The position numbers and the translations under genes are program-made. From Actinokineospora bangkokensis (GTDB taxonomy: Bacteria; Actinomycetota; Actinomycetes; Mycobacteriales; Pseudonocardiaceae), in the NCBI RefSeq assembly GCF_001940455.1, contig NZ_MKQR01000006.1, positions 62,001 to 126,000 of the forward strand: a stretch of DNA of 64,000 nt. The letters are read 5' to 3'. Below the pieces are notes generated by a model, which saw only the letters and a list, made by a program, of their open reading frames with translations, was not told the DNA's origin and searched no databases. Numbering within the stretch: position 1 is the stretch's first letter; each line of letters starts with the position of its first letter. Shown here piece by piece: positions 16,534-25,398 of this stretch.

Positions 16534-18786
16534 GTGGCGGACAGTCCGGTGGTGGCCACGACGACAACGGCGTGGGTCTTCCCGGGGCAGGGCGCGCAGC
16601 GCCGCGGCATGGGCGGCGACCTGTTCGACCGGTTCCCCGAGCAGACCGCGATCGCGGACCGGGTGCTCGGCACCCCGGTCGCCGCGCTGTGCCTGCGCGA
16701 CGAGGGCGGCCTGCTGCGCGACACCCGCTGGGCCCAGCCCGCCCTGTTCGTCGTCGAGGCGCTGAGCTGGCTCGCCGCCAGCGCCGAGGGGGCGACCCCC
16801 GACTTCCTCGCCGGGCACAGCCTGGGCGAGTACGCGGCGCTGTTCGCCGCCGGGTGCCTGGGCTTCGCCGACGCGGTGGCGCTCGTGCGGGCCCGCGGCG
16901 AGCTGATGGCACGCGCCGGGGGCGGCGGGATGACGGCCGTGATCGGCCTCCCGCTGACCGAGCTGCGCGCCCGCCTGACCGACCTGGGGGACGTGGGCGT
17001 GGACGTCGCCAACGACAACGCCGACGACCAGGTGGTCCTGTCCGGACCCCGCGACGGCCTGGCCGCCGTCGCCGCGCACTTGGGCCCGGCCGCGCGGTGC
17101 GTGCCGCTGGCCGTCTCGGCGGCCTTCCACTCCCGGCACATGCGCGCTGCCGCCCGCGAGTTCGAGGACGTCCTCGCGGGCGTGCGCTTCGCCCCGCCGC
17201 GGATCCCGGTGCTCTCCACGGTCACGGCCCGCCCGCACGACCCGGCGCTCATCGCGGACATGCTCGCGCTGCAAGTGCGCTGCCCCGTGCGGTGGCGCGA
17301 GACGGTGGAGCACCTGCGGGAGCTGGGGGTGCGCGAGATCAGGGAACTGGGGCCCGGCACCGTCCTCACGGGTCTGTGGCGCCGCCTGCCCCCGGTCCCC
17401 GAACCCGGCCCGGAGTCGCTGGGCGACCCGTCGTTCCGCGCGGACTACGGCGTGCGCTGGGCGTACCTGGCAGGCGGGATGTACCGGGGCGTGTCGTCGG
17501 TGGCGATGCTCGACCGGCTGGGCAAGGCCGGGCTGATGGGGTTCCTGGGCACCGGGGGCTTCGGGCTCGCCGACGTCACCGCGGCGCTGGACGCCCTGGA
17601 CTCCGCGCCAGGACCGGGTCGGTTCGGGGTGAACCTGCTCGCCATGCCCGACAACCCCGCCCTGGAGCGGGACCTGGCGGACCTGTGCGTGCGCCGGGGC
17701 GTGCGGCACGTGGAGGCGGCGGGCTTCACCGACGTCACCGCGGCGCTCGTGCGCTACCGGTTCGCGGGCGCGCACCTCGACGCCACCGGGCGCGCGGTCG
17801 CCCCGCGGCTGCTGCTGGCCAAGGTGTCCCGCCCGGAGGTCGCCGCCCGCTTCCTCGCGCCCCCACCCGGCGCGGTGCTGGCCGGGCTGGTCGCCTCCGG
17901 CGCGCTGACCGCTCGGGAGGCCGCCGCCGCCGAACGCCTGCCGGTCGCCACGGACCTGTGCGCGGAGGCCGATTCCGCCGGGCACACCGACGCCCGCTCG
18001 CCGTTCGCCCTCGTGCCGGGCATCACCGCGGCCCGCGACCGGGCAGCCGCCGAGCACGGGTACCGCGTGCGGGTCCGCGTCGGCGCAGCGGGCGGGATCG
18101 GCACGCCGACGGCCGTGGCCGCCGCCTTCACCCTGGGCGCGGACTTCGTCGTCACCGGCTCGGTGAACCAGGCGACCCCCGAGGCGGGGACGTCCGACGC
18201 CGTCAAGGACATGCTCGCTGCCGCGGGCGTGCAGGACACCGCCTACGCCCCCGCGGGCGACACGTTCGAGACCGGGGGGCGGGTGCAGGTGCTGCGCCGG
18301 GGGACGCTGTTCGCCGCCCGCGCCACCCGGCTTGTCGAGCTGCACCGCAGGCACGGCGACTGGGACGCCTTCCCCGCCGCCGACCGCGCCGCCATCGAGC
18401 GCGACACCTTCCGCAAGCCGTTCGCCGACGTCTGGCGGGAGACCCAGCAGCACTACCGGGAGACCGGGCGCCCGCACCTGGCGGGCACCACCGACCCCGC
18501 CCGCCGCACCGCGCTCGCGCTGCGGTGGTACTTCGCCACGTCCACCAGCGCCGCACTCGGGGGTGACACCACCCAGCGCGCCAACTTCCAGGTCCACACC
18601 GGACCGGCGATCGGCGCGTTCAACGACCTGGTGCGCGGGACCGCGCTGGCGGACTGGCGGCTGCGGCACGTGGACGTGGTGGCCGACGTCCTCATGCGCG
18701 GCGCCGCCGAACACCTGCACGGCCGCCGGGCGGCGCACCCGACCGACCCGCCTGGCACCACTGATCCCGCCAACACCGACACCTGA
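16534..18786 (+). CDS. Trans-acting acyltransferase-enoylreductase (AT-ER, PfaD-type)
   Basis: The 750-residue didomain protein is characteristic of AT-less polyketide pathways. Residues about 10-290 are a malonyl transferase with the active Ser96 in GHSLGEY and the malonyl-type AFHS motif. Residues about 305-720 are a PfaD/FabK-like FMN enoylreductase with the phosphate-binding stretch GAAGGIGTPTA and the GSVNQ motif. The AT supplies malonyl units in trans to carrier domains, and the ER reduces enoyl intermediates. This strongly indicates that PKS modules without AT domains belong to the cluster, although only one KS is seen here. The GTG start gives the expected N terminus just before the AWVFPGQGAQ motif. 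It heads the long plus-strand operon running to 33069. Confidence 0.93.
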   Translation: MADSPVVATTTTAWVFPGQGAQRRGMGGDLFDRFPEQTAIADRVLGTPVAALCLRDEGGLLRDTRWAQPALFVVEALSWLAASAEGATPDFLAGHSLGEYAALFAAGCLGFADAVALVRARGELMARAGGGGMTAVIGLPLTELRARLTDLGDVGVDVANDNADDQVVLSGPRDGLAAVAAHLGPAARCVPLAVSAAFHSRHMRAAAREFEDVLAGVRFAPPRIPVLSTVTARPHDPALIADMLALQVRCPVRWRETVEHLRELGVREIRELGPGTVLTGLWRRLPPVPEPGPESLGDPSFRADYGVRWAYLAGGMYRGVSSVAMLDRLGKAGLMGFLGTGGFGLADVTAALDALDSAPGPGRFGVNLLAMPDNPALERDLADLCVRRGVRHVEAAGFTDVTAALVRYRFAGAHLDATGRAVAPRLLLAKVSRPEVAARFLAPPPGAVLAGLVASGALTAREAAAAERLPVATDLCAEADSAGHTDARSPFALVPGITAARDRAAAEHGYRVRVRVGAAGGIGTPTAVAAAFTLGADFVVTGSVNQATPEAGTSDAVKDMLAAAGVQDTAYAPAGDTFETGGRVQVLRRGTLFAARATRLVELHRRHGDWDAFPAADRAAIERDTFRKPFADVWRETQQHYRETGRPHLAGTTDPARRTALALRWYFATSTSAALGGDTTQRANFQVHTGPAIGAFNDLVRGTALADWRLRHVDVVADVLMRGAAEHLHGRRAAHPTDPPGTTDPANTDT

Positions 18787-18860
18787 CCAGAACTGCGCAG
18801 AGCAGGGCGCACCGCCGCGGTTAGCGTGGCCCGCGCCGCCCCACGACGAAGGAGCACGCG

Positions 18861-19799
18861 ATGACCGCAACGTCGAGCCCGCCGCTCGTCCTGCCCACGG
18901 CCCAGGACCAGACCGCCGCCCGCGGCGCCCTGCTGCACTCGGGCAACGCCGGTGTCGTGGTCGAGCGCGTCGGCCAACTGCGCGCGGAGTTCCGGTCGGA
19001 GGGCAGGCAGTTCGCCCGCGAACTCGCCGAGTACCTCAACACCCACTACGCCGACATCATCTCCGTGTTCGTCTACGAGGAGACCTTCGGCACCAAGGAC
19101 CGGCTGCACTGGCTGATGCACCTCAAGTCGCTGCACGCCTACGAGCAGCTGATCCGGATGGGCACCGCCGACGAGGGCTGGCGCGACATCATCCTGCGCG
19201 AGCGGATCCCGGCCGAGCGCGGCGGCGGCGCCTGGGACCGGCTGTTCCTCGACGGCGCGCTGCACGAGACGGTGCTCATCCCGTCCACCTTCGGCATGTA
19301 CGGCACCTCGGAGTCCACCCCGGACAGCGTCACCGCCGAGGACGGCGCGGCCACCTTCGTCGTGCCCACCGCCCAGTTGCAGACCGACGTCCCGGTCGAG
19401 CAGCAGCTCAACTCCACCACGTGCGGCATCCTCATGCACCGGGTCGCGGAGCTGAAGTACGAGTACCGGGCCGAGGGCCGGGCGTTCGCGCGGGCGCTGT
19501 GCGAGAGCTGGAACCGGGTGCTGGCCGGGCACGCCACGATCTACCTCTACGAGGAGGCGTTCGGCCAGTCCGACCGCATCCACCACTTCATCCACCTCAA
19601 GTCGCTCAGCTCCTACTACACGCTCATGGGCGTGCGGGCCACCAGCGACCCGGCCACCCGGGAGGTGTTCACCCGGCAGTGGATCTCCGACGAGAAGGGC
19701 GGCGGCGGGTGGGACCGGATGTTCGTCCAGGGCAGCCTCTGCGACCTGGCCCTCACCCCGCAGCACTGGGGGATGTACGCGACCAAGGCGGGGGCGTGA
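18861..19799 (+). CDS. Duplicated-domain protein of unknown function
   Basis: The 312-residue protein consists of two homologous halves (about 1-160 and 165-312). Each half has the pattern YEExFGxxDRxH, then xHLKSL, then a GGG[AG]WDR[LM]F block about 50 residues later. No catalytic motif is recognised and no signal or membrane segment is seen. The conserved acidic, His and Arg residues could form a metal or cofactor site. From memory, similar proteins (possibly the DUF6039 family) are annotated in leinamycin-type clusters; I cannot confirm this. It has a good ribosome site (AAGGAG) before the ATG, and its stop overlaps the next gene (GTGA), so it is coupled to the threonine-loading didomain. 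Confidence 0.75.
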   Translation: MTATSSPPLVLPTAQDQTAARGALLHSGNAGVVVERVGQLRAEFRSEGRQFARELAEYLNTHYADIISVFVYEETFGTKDRLHWLMHLKSLHAYEQLIRMGTADEGWRDIILRERIPAERGGGAWDRLFLDGALHETVLIPSTFGMYGTSESTPDSVTAEDGAATFVVPTAQLQTDVPVEQQLNSTTCGILMHRVAELKYEYRAEGRAFARALCESWNRVLAGHATIYLYEEAFGQSDRIHHFIHLKSLSSYYTLMGVRATSDPATREVFTRQWISDEKGGGGWDRMFVQGSLCDLALTPQHWGMYATKAGA

Positions 19800-21589
19800 C
19801 CGCGGTGCCCGCTGACGACTGCCTGCACACCGCGTTCGAGCGGTGCGCCGCCCGGGTGCCCGACCGGGTGGCCGTCAGCTGCGGGGACACCCAGCTCAGC
19901 TACGCCGAGCTCGACGCGATGGCCGACGCGCTCGCGCTGCGCCTGCGCCGCCGCGGCGTGGCCCCCGGGGTGCGGGTCGGGGTGTGCGTCGACCGGTCGG
20001 TGGAGCTGGTCGTGGCGGTGCTCGCCGTGCTCAAGGCGGGCGGGGCGTACGTGCCGGTGGACCCGGACTACCCGCCCGCCAGGATCGCGCTCGTGCTCGA
20101 CGACGCCGCCGTGGCCCTGACCGTCGCGGTGGTCAAGACCGCCGACTCGCTCTCGGCGTGGCCGGGGCCGGTGCTCTGGACCGACGACGACGGCACCGAC
20201 GACCTCGACGCCGTGCTCGCCGTCGCCGAGGCGGTCCCCGGCGACGCCGCCTACGTCATCTACACCTCCGGCTCCACCGGCACCCCCAAGGGCGTCGAGG
20301 TCGAGCACCGGTCGGTGGTGGCCCTGCTGCGCGGCACCGCCGAGCTGTTCGGCTTCGACGACCTGGACGTGTGGACGCTGTTCCACTCCATCGCCTTCGA
20401 CTTCTCCGTCTGGGAGCTGTGGGGCCCGCTGCTGCACGGCTGCAAGGTCGTCGTGGTGCCCGGCGACGTCGCCCGCACCCCGGCGCTGGTGCTGGACCTG
20501 CTGCGCCGCGAGCGGGTGACCGTGCTCAGCCAGACGCCCACCGCCTTCCGCGGCCTGGTCGCCGCCGACGCCGCCGCGGGCCCGCCCGCCGAGCTGTCGC
20601 TGCGCCTGGTCGTCTTCGGCGGCGAACGGCTCGACGTCGGCGTGCTGCGCTCCTGGATCGAGCGGCGCGGCGACCGGGTGCCGGAGCTGGTGAACATGTA
20701 CGGGATCACCGAGACCACCGTGCACGCCACGCACCGGCGGATCACCGCCGCCGACCTCGCCGACACCTCCGTCAGCCCCCTGGGCACCGCGCTGCCCGGG
20801 GTGCGGGTGGAGCCGCGCACGGCCGAGGGCGCCCCGGTGCCCGACGGCGAGCCCGGCGAGCTGTTCGTCTCCGGCACCGGCGTCGCCCGCGGCTACCTGG
20901 GCAGGCCGGAGCTGACCGCCGAGCGGTTCGTCGAGCTGGACGGCACCCGCTGGTACCGCTCGGGCGACCGGGGCGCGGTCGTCGGCGGTGAGCTGGTGTA
21001 CCTGGGCCGGGTCGACCGCCAGCTCAAGGTGCGCGGGTACCGGGTGGAGCCGGGGGAGGTGGAGGCCGCGCTGCTGGCCTGCCCCCGGGTCGGCACCGCC
21101 GTGGTCACCACCCGCGACCACGGCGGCGGCGACGTCCGGCTGGTCGCCTTCGTCGCCCCGCCGCCCGCCGCCGACCCGGTGGCCCCGGCCGAGGCCGAGC
21201 TGGTCGCGGCCGTGGCGCACCTGCCCGCGCACCTGCGCCCCTCGGCGTTCCACGTGGTCGACGAGGTGCCCACCACCGCCCGCGGCAAGGCCGACCTGCT
21301 GGCGCTGGCCGACGCCGCCGAGCGCGGCGAGCTGGAGCCCGACGCCACCCCGGTGGCGGTGGTGGCGGCGATCGTGGCCGAGGTGCTGCTGCGCCCGGTC
21401 GCCCCGGACGCCGACCTGTTCGACAGCGGGGCCACCTCGCTGGCGCTGGCCCGGATCGTGGCGGAGGTCAACGACCAGTTCGCCGTCGCGCTCACCGGTG
21501 CGGAACTGACCGAACCGACCATCGAGTGCCTCGCCGCCGCGGCGGACGCGGCCAGGCGCGCTGGCGCGCTCCAGGGAATCGGAGGCTGA
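19796..21589 (+). CDS. Adenylation-carrier didomain, predicted L-Thr loading (SyrB1-like)
   Basis: The 597-residue free-standing A-PCP protein has [10 protein letters not shown] (A3), YGITETT (A5) and [13 protein letters not shown] (A8) in order, and a carrier domain with the GATS phosphopantetheine Ser near residue 545. The specificity pocket read by eye is D-F-W-S-V-G-M-V-H-K, two positions away from the classical threonine code DFWNIGMVHK. The downstream neighbour is a SyrB2-like halogenase, and in syringomycin biosynthesis SyrB1 (A-T) presents L-Thr to SyrB2. The same pairing here predicts Thr loading and chlorination at the gamma carbon while bound to this carrier. The GTG start overlaps the previous stop. 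There is no condensation domain, so onward transfer needs a shuttle. Confidence 0.88.
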   Translation: MTAVPADDCLHTAFERCAARVPDRVAVSCGDTQLSYAELDAMADALALRLRRRGVAPGVRVGVCVDRSVELVVAVLAVLKAGGAYVPVDPDYPPARIALVLDDAAVALTVAVVKTADSLSAWPGPVLWTDDDGTDDLDAVLAVAEAVPGDAAYVIYTSGSTGTPKGVEVEHRSVVALLRGTAELFGFDDLDVWTLFHSIAFDFSVWELWGPLLHGCKVVVVPGDVARTPALVLDLLRRERVTVLSQTPTAFRGLVAADAAAGPPAELSLRLVVFGGERLDVGVLRSWIERRGDRVPELVNMYGITETTVHATHRRITAADLADTSVSPLGTALPGVRVEPRTAEGAPVPDGEPGELFVSGTGVARGYLGRPELTAERFVELDGTRWYRSGDRGAVVGGELVYLGRVDRQLKVRGYRVEPGEVEAALLACPRVGTAVVTTRDHGGGDVRLVAFVAPPPAADPVAPAEAELVAAVAHLPAHLRPSAFHVVDEVPTTARGKADLLALADAAERGELEPDATPVAVVAAIVAEVLLRPVAPDADLFDSGATSLALARIVAEVNDQFAVALTGAELTEPTIECLAAAADAARRAGALQGIGG

Positions 21590-21590
21590 C

Positions 21591-22607
21591 GTGGACCTGA
21601 CCACCCCTGACCTGACCACCCCAGACCTGGGCGACCCGGCCACCCGGGGCTTCTCGCTCAGCGCGGGCGAGCTGGCGGACTTCCACCGCAACGGCTACTT
21701 CGGGCCGTTCACCGTCTACGAGGTGGACGAGATGAAGGCGCTGTGGCGGCGCGAGCGGCTGCGGCTGCTCGACCGCTCGAACGCGGTCTACCGCGACGAG
21801 GCCGCCGAGTCCGGCAACACCAACATCTCCAACTACGACCGGCACCTGGACAACGCCTTCCTCGCCGACCACGTGTGCAACCCGCGCGTGGTCGACCGGG
21901 TGGCCAGCGTGCTCGGCCCGGACGTGCAGTGCTGGCGCTCGGAGTTCTTCCCCAAGTACCCCGGCGACGAGGGCACCGACTGGCACCAGGCGGACACCTT
22001 CGCCAACGCCTCGGGCACCCCGCAGATCGTCTGGCCCGGCGAGGGCCGCGACTTCGGCGGCACGCTCACGGTGTGGACGGCGTTCACCGAGGCCAACGAG
22101 GAGACCGGCTGCCTGCAGTTCATCCCCGGCACGCACACCGCGATGAACTACGACGAGACCAAGCGGATGCACTACGACCCCGGCTCGATCAACCGGCTGG
22201 AGAAGGACGGCGTGCGCCGCGGCTTCTTCGGCTACGACTACCGCGAGCTGCAGATCGACCCCGACTGGAAGCCCGACGAGGACGCCGCGGTGTCGATGGT
22301 GATGCGCCCCGGCCAGGCGATCATGTTCTGGTCGACGCTCATGCACGCCTCGCTGCCGCACGCGGGCCGCACCCAGGAGATGCGGCTGGGCTTCGCGGGC
22401 CGGTACGTGCCCACCTCCGTCGACGTCTACCCCGGCACCGACCGCATCGAGGAGTACGGCGGCACGGTGTCGCTGGAGCGCTGGGGCACCGTCATCGTCT
22501 CCGGCGCGAACACCAACCCGGGCAACCGGGTGGCCACCGAGACCACCCTCGGCCACCCGTTCACCACCCGCGTCCCGGTGGTGCGCCCGGCGGGGAGCGC
22601 GCCGTGA
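21591..22607 (+). CDS. Non-heme Fe(II)/2-oxoglutarate halogenase (SyrB2-like)
   Basis: The 338-residue protein is of the phytanoyl-CoA dioxygenase fold. The iron motif is His132-Gln-Ala134 in TDWHQADTF, with the distal His252 in STLMHAS. Hydroxylases have Asp or Glu at the Ala position; Ala or Gly frees a coordination site for chloride, the hallmark of aliphatic halogenases such as SyrB2 (His116, Ala118, His235). Long stretches agree with SyrB2 as I remember it, for example [10 protein letters not shown] and RIEEYGG. Predicted reaction: chlorination of the methyl group of Thr held on the adjacent didomain. The ribosome site is GGAGG before the GTG at 21591, one base after the previous stop. 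The chlorine may be retained or lost later (cryptic chlorination). Confidence 0.92.
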   Translation: MDLTTPDLTTPDLGDPATRGFSLSAGELADFHRNGYFGPFTVYEVDEMKALWRRERLRLLDRSNAVYRDEAAESGNTNISNYDRHLDNAFLADHVCNPRVVDRVASVLGPDVQCWRSEFFPKYPGDEGTDWHQADTFANASGTPQIVWPGEGRDFGGTLTVWTAFTEANEETGCLQFIPGTHTAMNYDETKRMHYDPGSINRLEKDGVRRGFFGYDYRELQIDPDWKPDEDAAVSMVMRPGQAIMFWSTLMHASLPHAGRTQEMRLGFAGRYVPTSVDVYPGTDRIEEYGGTVSLERWGTVIVSGANTNPGNRVATETTLGHPFTTRVPVVRPAGSAP

Positions 22608-22834
22608 CCGCGTTCGAGGCGGTGCGGTCGAGCCTGCTGGAGGTGGTGCCCGAGGTCGACCCGGCCCAGGTGGTGCCCGGGCGGGCGCTGGCGGAGCTGG
22701 GCTGCACCAGCATCGACCGGGCCGAGATCGTCATGCTCGCGATGGAGCGGCTGGGCCTGGACGTGCCGGTGGCCGAGTTCGGCGGGCTCGACGACATCGA
22801 CGCCATCGTCGGCCTGCTGGCCCGGCACGGCTGA
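22604..22834 (+). CDS. Free-standing acyl carrier protein 2
   Basis: The 76-residue carrier protein has the phosphopantetheine Ser in [10 protein letters not shown] and resembles the free ACP at the start of the window. The GTG start overlaps the halogenase stop (GTGA) and the stop overlaps the next ATG (TGATG), so it is made together with the KS-like protein that follows. That neighbour has the Cys-to-Ser change of malonyl-ACP decarboxylases. The simplest reading is that this is the donor ACP: malonyl-ACP is decarboxylated to acetyl-ACP and used by the HMG synthase for beta-methyl branching. The ACP at 2-232 may instead be the donor, with this one acting elsewhere. Confidence 0.85.
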   Translation: MTAFEAVRSSLLEVVPEVDPAQVVPGRALAELGCTSIDRAEIVMLAMERLGLDVPVAEFGGLDDIDAIVGLLARHG

Positions 22835-24054
22835 TGACCGGGGCGGCGGTGGTGGGCACCGGGGTCGTCGGCGCCGCGGGCACCGACGTCGCGGGGTTCA
22901 CCGCCGCCCTGGCCGCGGGCCGCAGCGCCATCACCGCCACCCCGCTCGGCCCGGCCGCCGAGCTGGGCCCGTGGTCGCTGGCCGACGCGCTCTCCGATGC
23001 CCCGGAGGACCTGCGCGGGCGCGCCCTGCGGGCCGCGGGCCGGGCACCCCGCCCGGTGGCGGCCGCGGTCGGCGCCGCGGTGCAGGCGTGGGTGGCCGCG
23101 GGCTGCCCGGACCTGCCGGGTGATCGGGTGGGCGTGGTGGTCGCCGGGCACAACCTCACCGACCGCTACACCCACGACCTCGCCGCCCGCTACGCCGACC
23201 GCCCGCACCACCTGCCCGCCCGGTTCGCCCTGCACGCGCTGGACTCCGACCACCTCGGCACGCTCAGCGAGGTGCTGGGCGCCACCGGGGAGGGCTGGGT
23301 GGCGGGCGCGGCGTCGGCCAGCGGCACCGTCGGGGTGGTGCACGGCGCCCGGCTCGTCGCGGCGGGGCTGGTGGACTGCTGCGTCGTCGTCGGCGCGCTC
23401 ACCGAGCTGACCCCCTGGCACCGCCGCGGGTTCGCCGTGCTCGGCGCGCTCGCCGCCGACGACGGCGACCCGGCGGGCGCCTGCCGCCCGTTCGACGCCG
23501 ACCGGCGCGGTTTCGTCCCCGGCGAGGCCGCGGCCGCGCTGGTGCTGGAGTCCCCGGCCTCCGCGGCCCGCCGCGGCGCCGAGGTCGCCGCCGTGGTCGC
23601 GGGCACCGCGCTGGGCCTCGACGCCAACCGGCTCGCCGACCCCGACGCCGGGGGCCAGGCCAGGGTGGTGCGCGCCGCGCTGGCCGCCGCGGGCACCACC
23701 GCCGACCGGCTCGACTACGTCTGCGCGCACGCCACCGCCTCCCGGCTCGGGGACGCCACCGAGGCGCGGGCGCTGCGCGCCGTGCTCGGCGCGGCCGCCG
23801 GGCGCCCCTGGGTCAACGCCACCAAGGGCCTCACCGGGCACTGCCTGTCCGCCGCGGGCGTGCTGGCGGCGGTGGCCACCGTCGCCCAGATGGGCGGCGG
23901 GTTCGTCCACCCCAACGCCAACCTGCGCACCCCGCTCGACGACCGGCTCCGGTTCGTCGGGGCCACCGCCGAGCCCGCCGGGATCCGGTGGGCGCTGTCC
24001 ACCGGGTTCGGGTTCGGCGGCGCCAACGCCGCCGTCGTCCTGCGCGCCGCGTGA
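22834..24054 (+). CDS. Decarboxylating ketosynthase homologue (active-site Cys to Ser)
   Basis: The 406-residue thiolase-fold protein is of the FabF/KS type. The nucleophile position is Ser161 (GAASASG in place of TACxSG). The two catalytic His residues are present (CAHATAS and KGLTGHCLSAAG), as is the Lys before the second. KS homologues with Cys replaced by Ser or Gln act as malonyl-ACP decarboxylases in HMG-synthase cassettes, giving acetyl-ACP. It is therefore not expected to condense chains. It overlaps the ACP gene upstream by 1 base (TGATG). The N-terminal half is more divergent than usual, consistent with a specialised role. Confidence 0.82.
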   Translation: MTGAAVVGTGVVGAAGTDVAGFTAALAAGRSAITATPLGPAAELGPWSLADALSDAPEDLRGRALRAAGRAPRPVAAAVGAAVQAWVAAGCPDLPGDRVGVVVAGHNLTDRYTHDLAARYADRPHHLPARFALHALDSDHLGTLSEVLGATGEGWVAGAASASGTVGVVHGARLVAAGLVDCCVVVGALTELTPWHRRGFAVLGALAADDGDPAGACRPFDADRRGFVPGEAAAALVLESPASAARRGAEVAAVVAGTALGLDANRLADPDAGGQARVVRAALAAAGTTADRLDYVCAHATASRLGDATEARALRAVLGAAAGRPWVNATKGLTGHCLSAAGVLAAVATVAQMGGGFVHPNANLRTPLDDRLRFVGATAEPAGIRWALSTGFGFGGANAAVVLRAA

Positions 24055-24101
24055 CCACCACCGTCCCCCGTGGACGGACTACCCCGAGGGGATGAGCACC
24101 C

Positions 24102-25301
24102 GTGCACGACCTCATCGTCGTCGGCGCCCGCTGCGCCGGGGCCACCACCGCCCTGCTGGCCGCCCGCCGCGGCCACCGCGTCCTGCTGCTCGACCGCGCC
24201 CGCTTCCCGGCCGACACGCTGTCCACCCTCTACATCCAGCAGCCCGGCGTGGCCCGGCTGGCCCGCTGGGGGGTGCTCGACGCCGTGCGCGCCTCCGGGT
24301 GCCCGCCGCTGGACCACGTCGTCTACGAGCTGGGCGACGTGCGGGTGGAGGGCTGCTGCAGCGGCGTCGACGGCCACCGCGCCGCCTACGCCCCGCGCCG
24401 GGAGGTGCTCGACCGGCTGCTGGTGGAGGCCGCCGTGGCCGCGGGCGCGGAGTTCCGCGACGACTGCCAGGTGACCGGCCTGGTCACCGACGGCGACCGG
24501 GTCACCGGCGTGCGCTGCGCGGGACCGGGCGGGGAGGTCGTCGAGCGCGCCGCGCTCGTCGTCGGCGCCGACGGGATGCGCTCCACCGTCGCCCGCCTGG
24601 TCGGCGCGCCCAAGACCACCGAGCACCCCGCCCTCACCTGCGCCTACTACGCCTTCTGGCACGGCCCCACCGCCGACTTCGAGATGTACGAGGGCGACAC
24701 CGGCTGGATCTCCGCGGTGCCCACCAACGACGACCTGGTGCTGGTGGCCGCCTACGCCCCGCAGCGCCGCTTCGACGAGGTCAAGCGCGACGCCCTGGCG
24801 TCCTACCGGGACCTGGTGCGCGACAACGCCCCCGCCCTGCACGACCGGCTCGCGGGCGCCGAGCGGGTCGGCAGGCTGCACGGCACCGGCGACCAGCAGA
24901 ACTACTTCCGGCTCGCGCACGGGCCGGGCTGGGCGCTGGTCGGGGACGCCGGGCACCACAAGGACTCGCTCACCGCGCGCGGCATCTCCGACGCCTTCCT
25001 CCAGGCCGAGCTGCTGGTGGACGCCCTCGGCGAGGCGGTGGGCGACCCGGCCGCCCAGGACGCCGCCTGCGCCGAGTACGACCGGCTGCGCCAGGAGGCG
25101 ATGGCCGAGAACTACGCGGCCACCCTGCTCATCGCCCAGGAGGAGGCCAAGCCGAAGCGGCGCGCGCTGCTCACCGCCGTGGGGTCCACCCCGGAGCTGA
25201 CGACGCGCTACTTCGACGCCGTGGCGGGCATCCTGCCCGTCCGCGAGCTCTACACCCCCGAGCTGCTCGGCCTGATGGCCGCCGCGGCACCGGCCCGGTG
25301 A
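24102..25301 (+). CDS. FAD-dependent monooxygenase / oxidoreductase
   Basis: The 399-residue flavoprotein is of the p-hydroxybenzoate hydroxylase / geranylgeranyl reductase class. The N-terminal FAD motif is GARCAGATTA (residues about 8-17). The second FAD motif GDAGHHKDS lies near residue 285, and the Rossmann segment VVGADGMRS near 160. It follows the ketosynthase homologue by 47 bp with its own ribosome site. The GTG at 24102 gives the right spacing to the FAD motif. The role is unknown, but as part of the plus-strand operon it probably oxidises an intermediate of the NRPS-PKS product, for example hydroxylation or N-oxidation. Halogenase function is unlikely because the WxWxIP motif is absent. 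Confidence 0.82.
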   Translation: MHDLIVVGARCAGATTALLAARRGHRVLLLDRARFPADTLSTLYIQQPGVARLARWGVLDAVRASGCPPLDHVVYELGDVRVEGCCSGVDGHRAAYAPRREVLDRLLVEAAVAAGAEFRDDCQVTGLVTDGDRVTGVRCAGPGGEVVERAALVVGADGMRSTVARLVGAPKTTEHPALTCAYYAFWHGPTADFEMYEGDTGWISAVPTNDDLVLVAAYAPQRRFDEVKRDALASYRDLVRDNAPALHDRLAGAERVGRLHGTGDQQNYFRLAHGPGWALVGDAGHHKDSLTARGISDAFLQAELLVDALGEAVGDPAAQDAACAEYDRLRQEAMAENYAATLLIAQEEAKPKRRALLTAVGSTPELTTRYFDAVAGILPVRELYTPELLGLMAAAAPAR

Positions 25302-25398
25302 CGGGCGCCCGCTTTTGAGCAGATTCCCGGACCGCCGTGCGCGAGCGTGTGCGGTGCGGGGGTCACCTCTCCGCGATCGCGAGGTTGGAGGAACTGTG

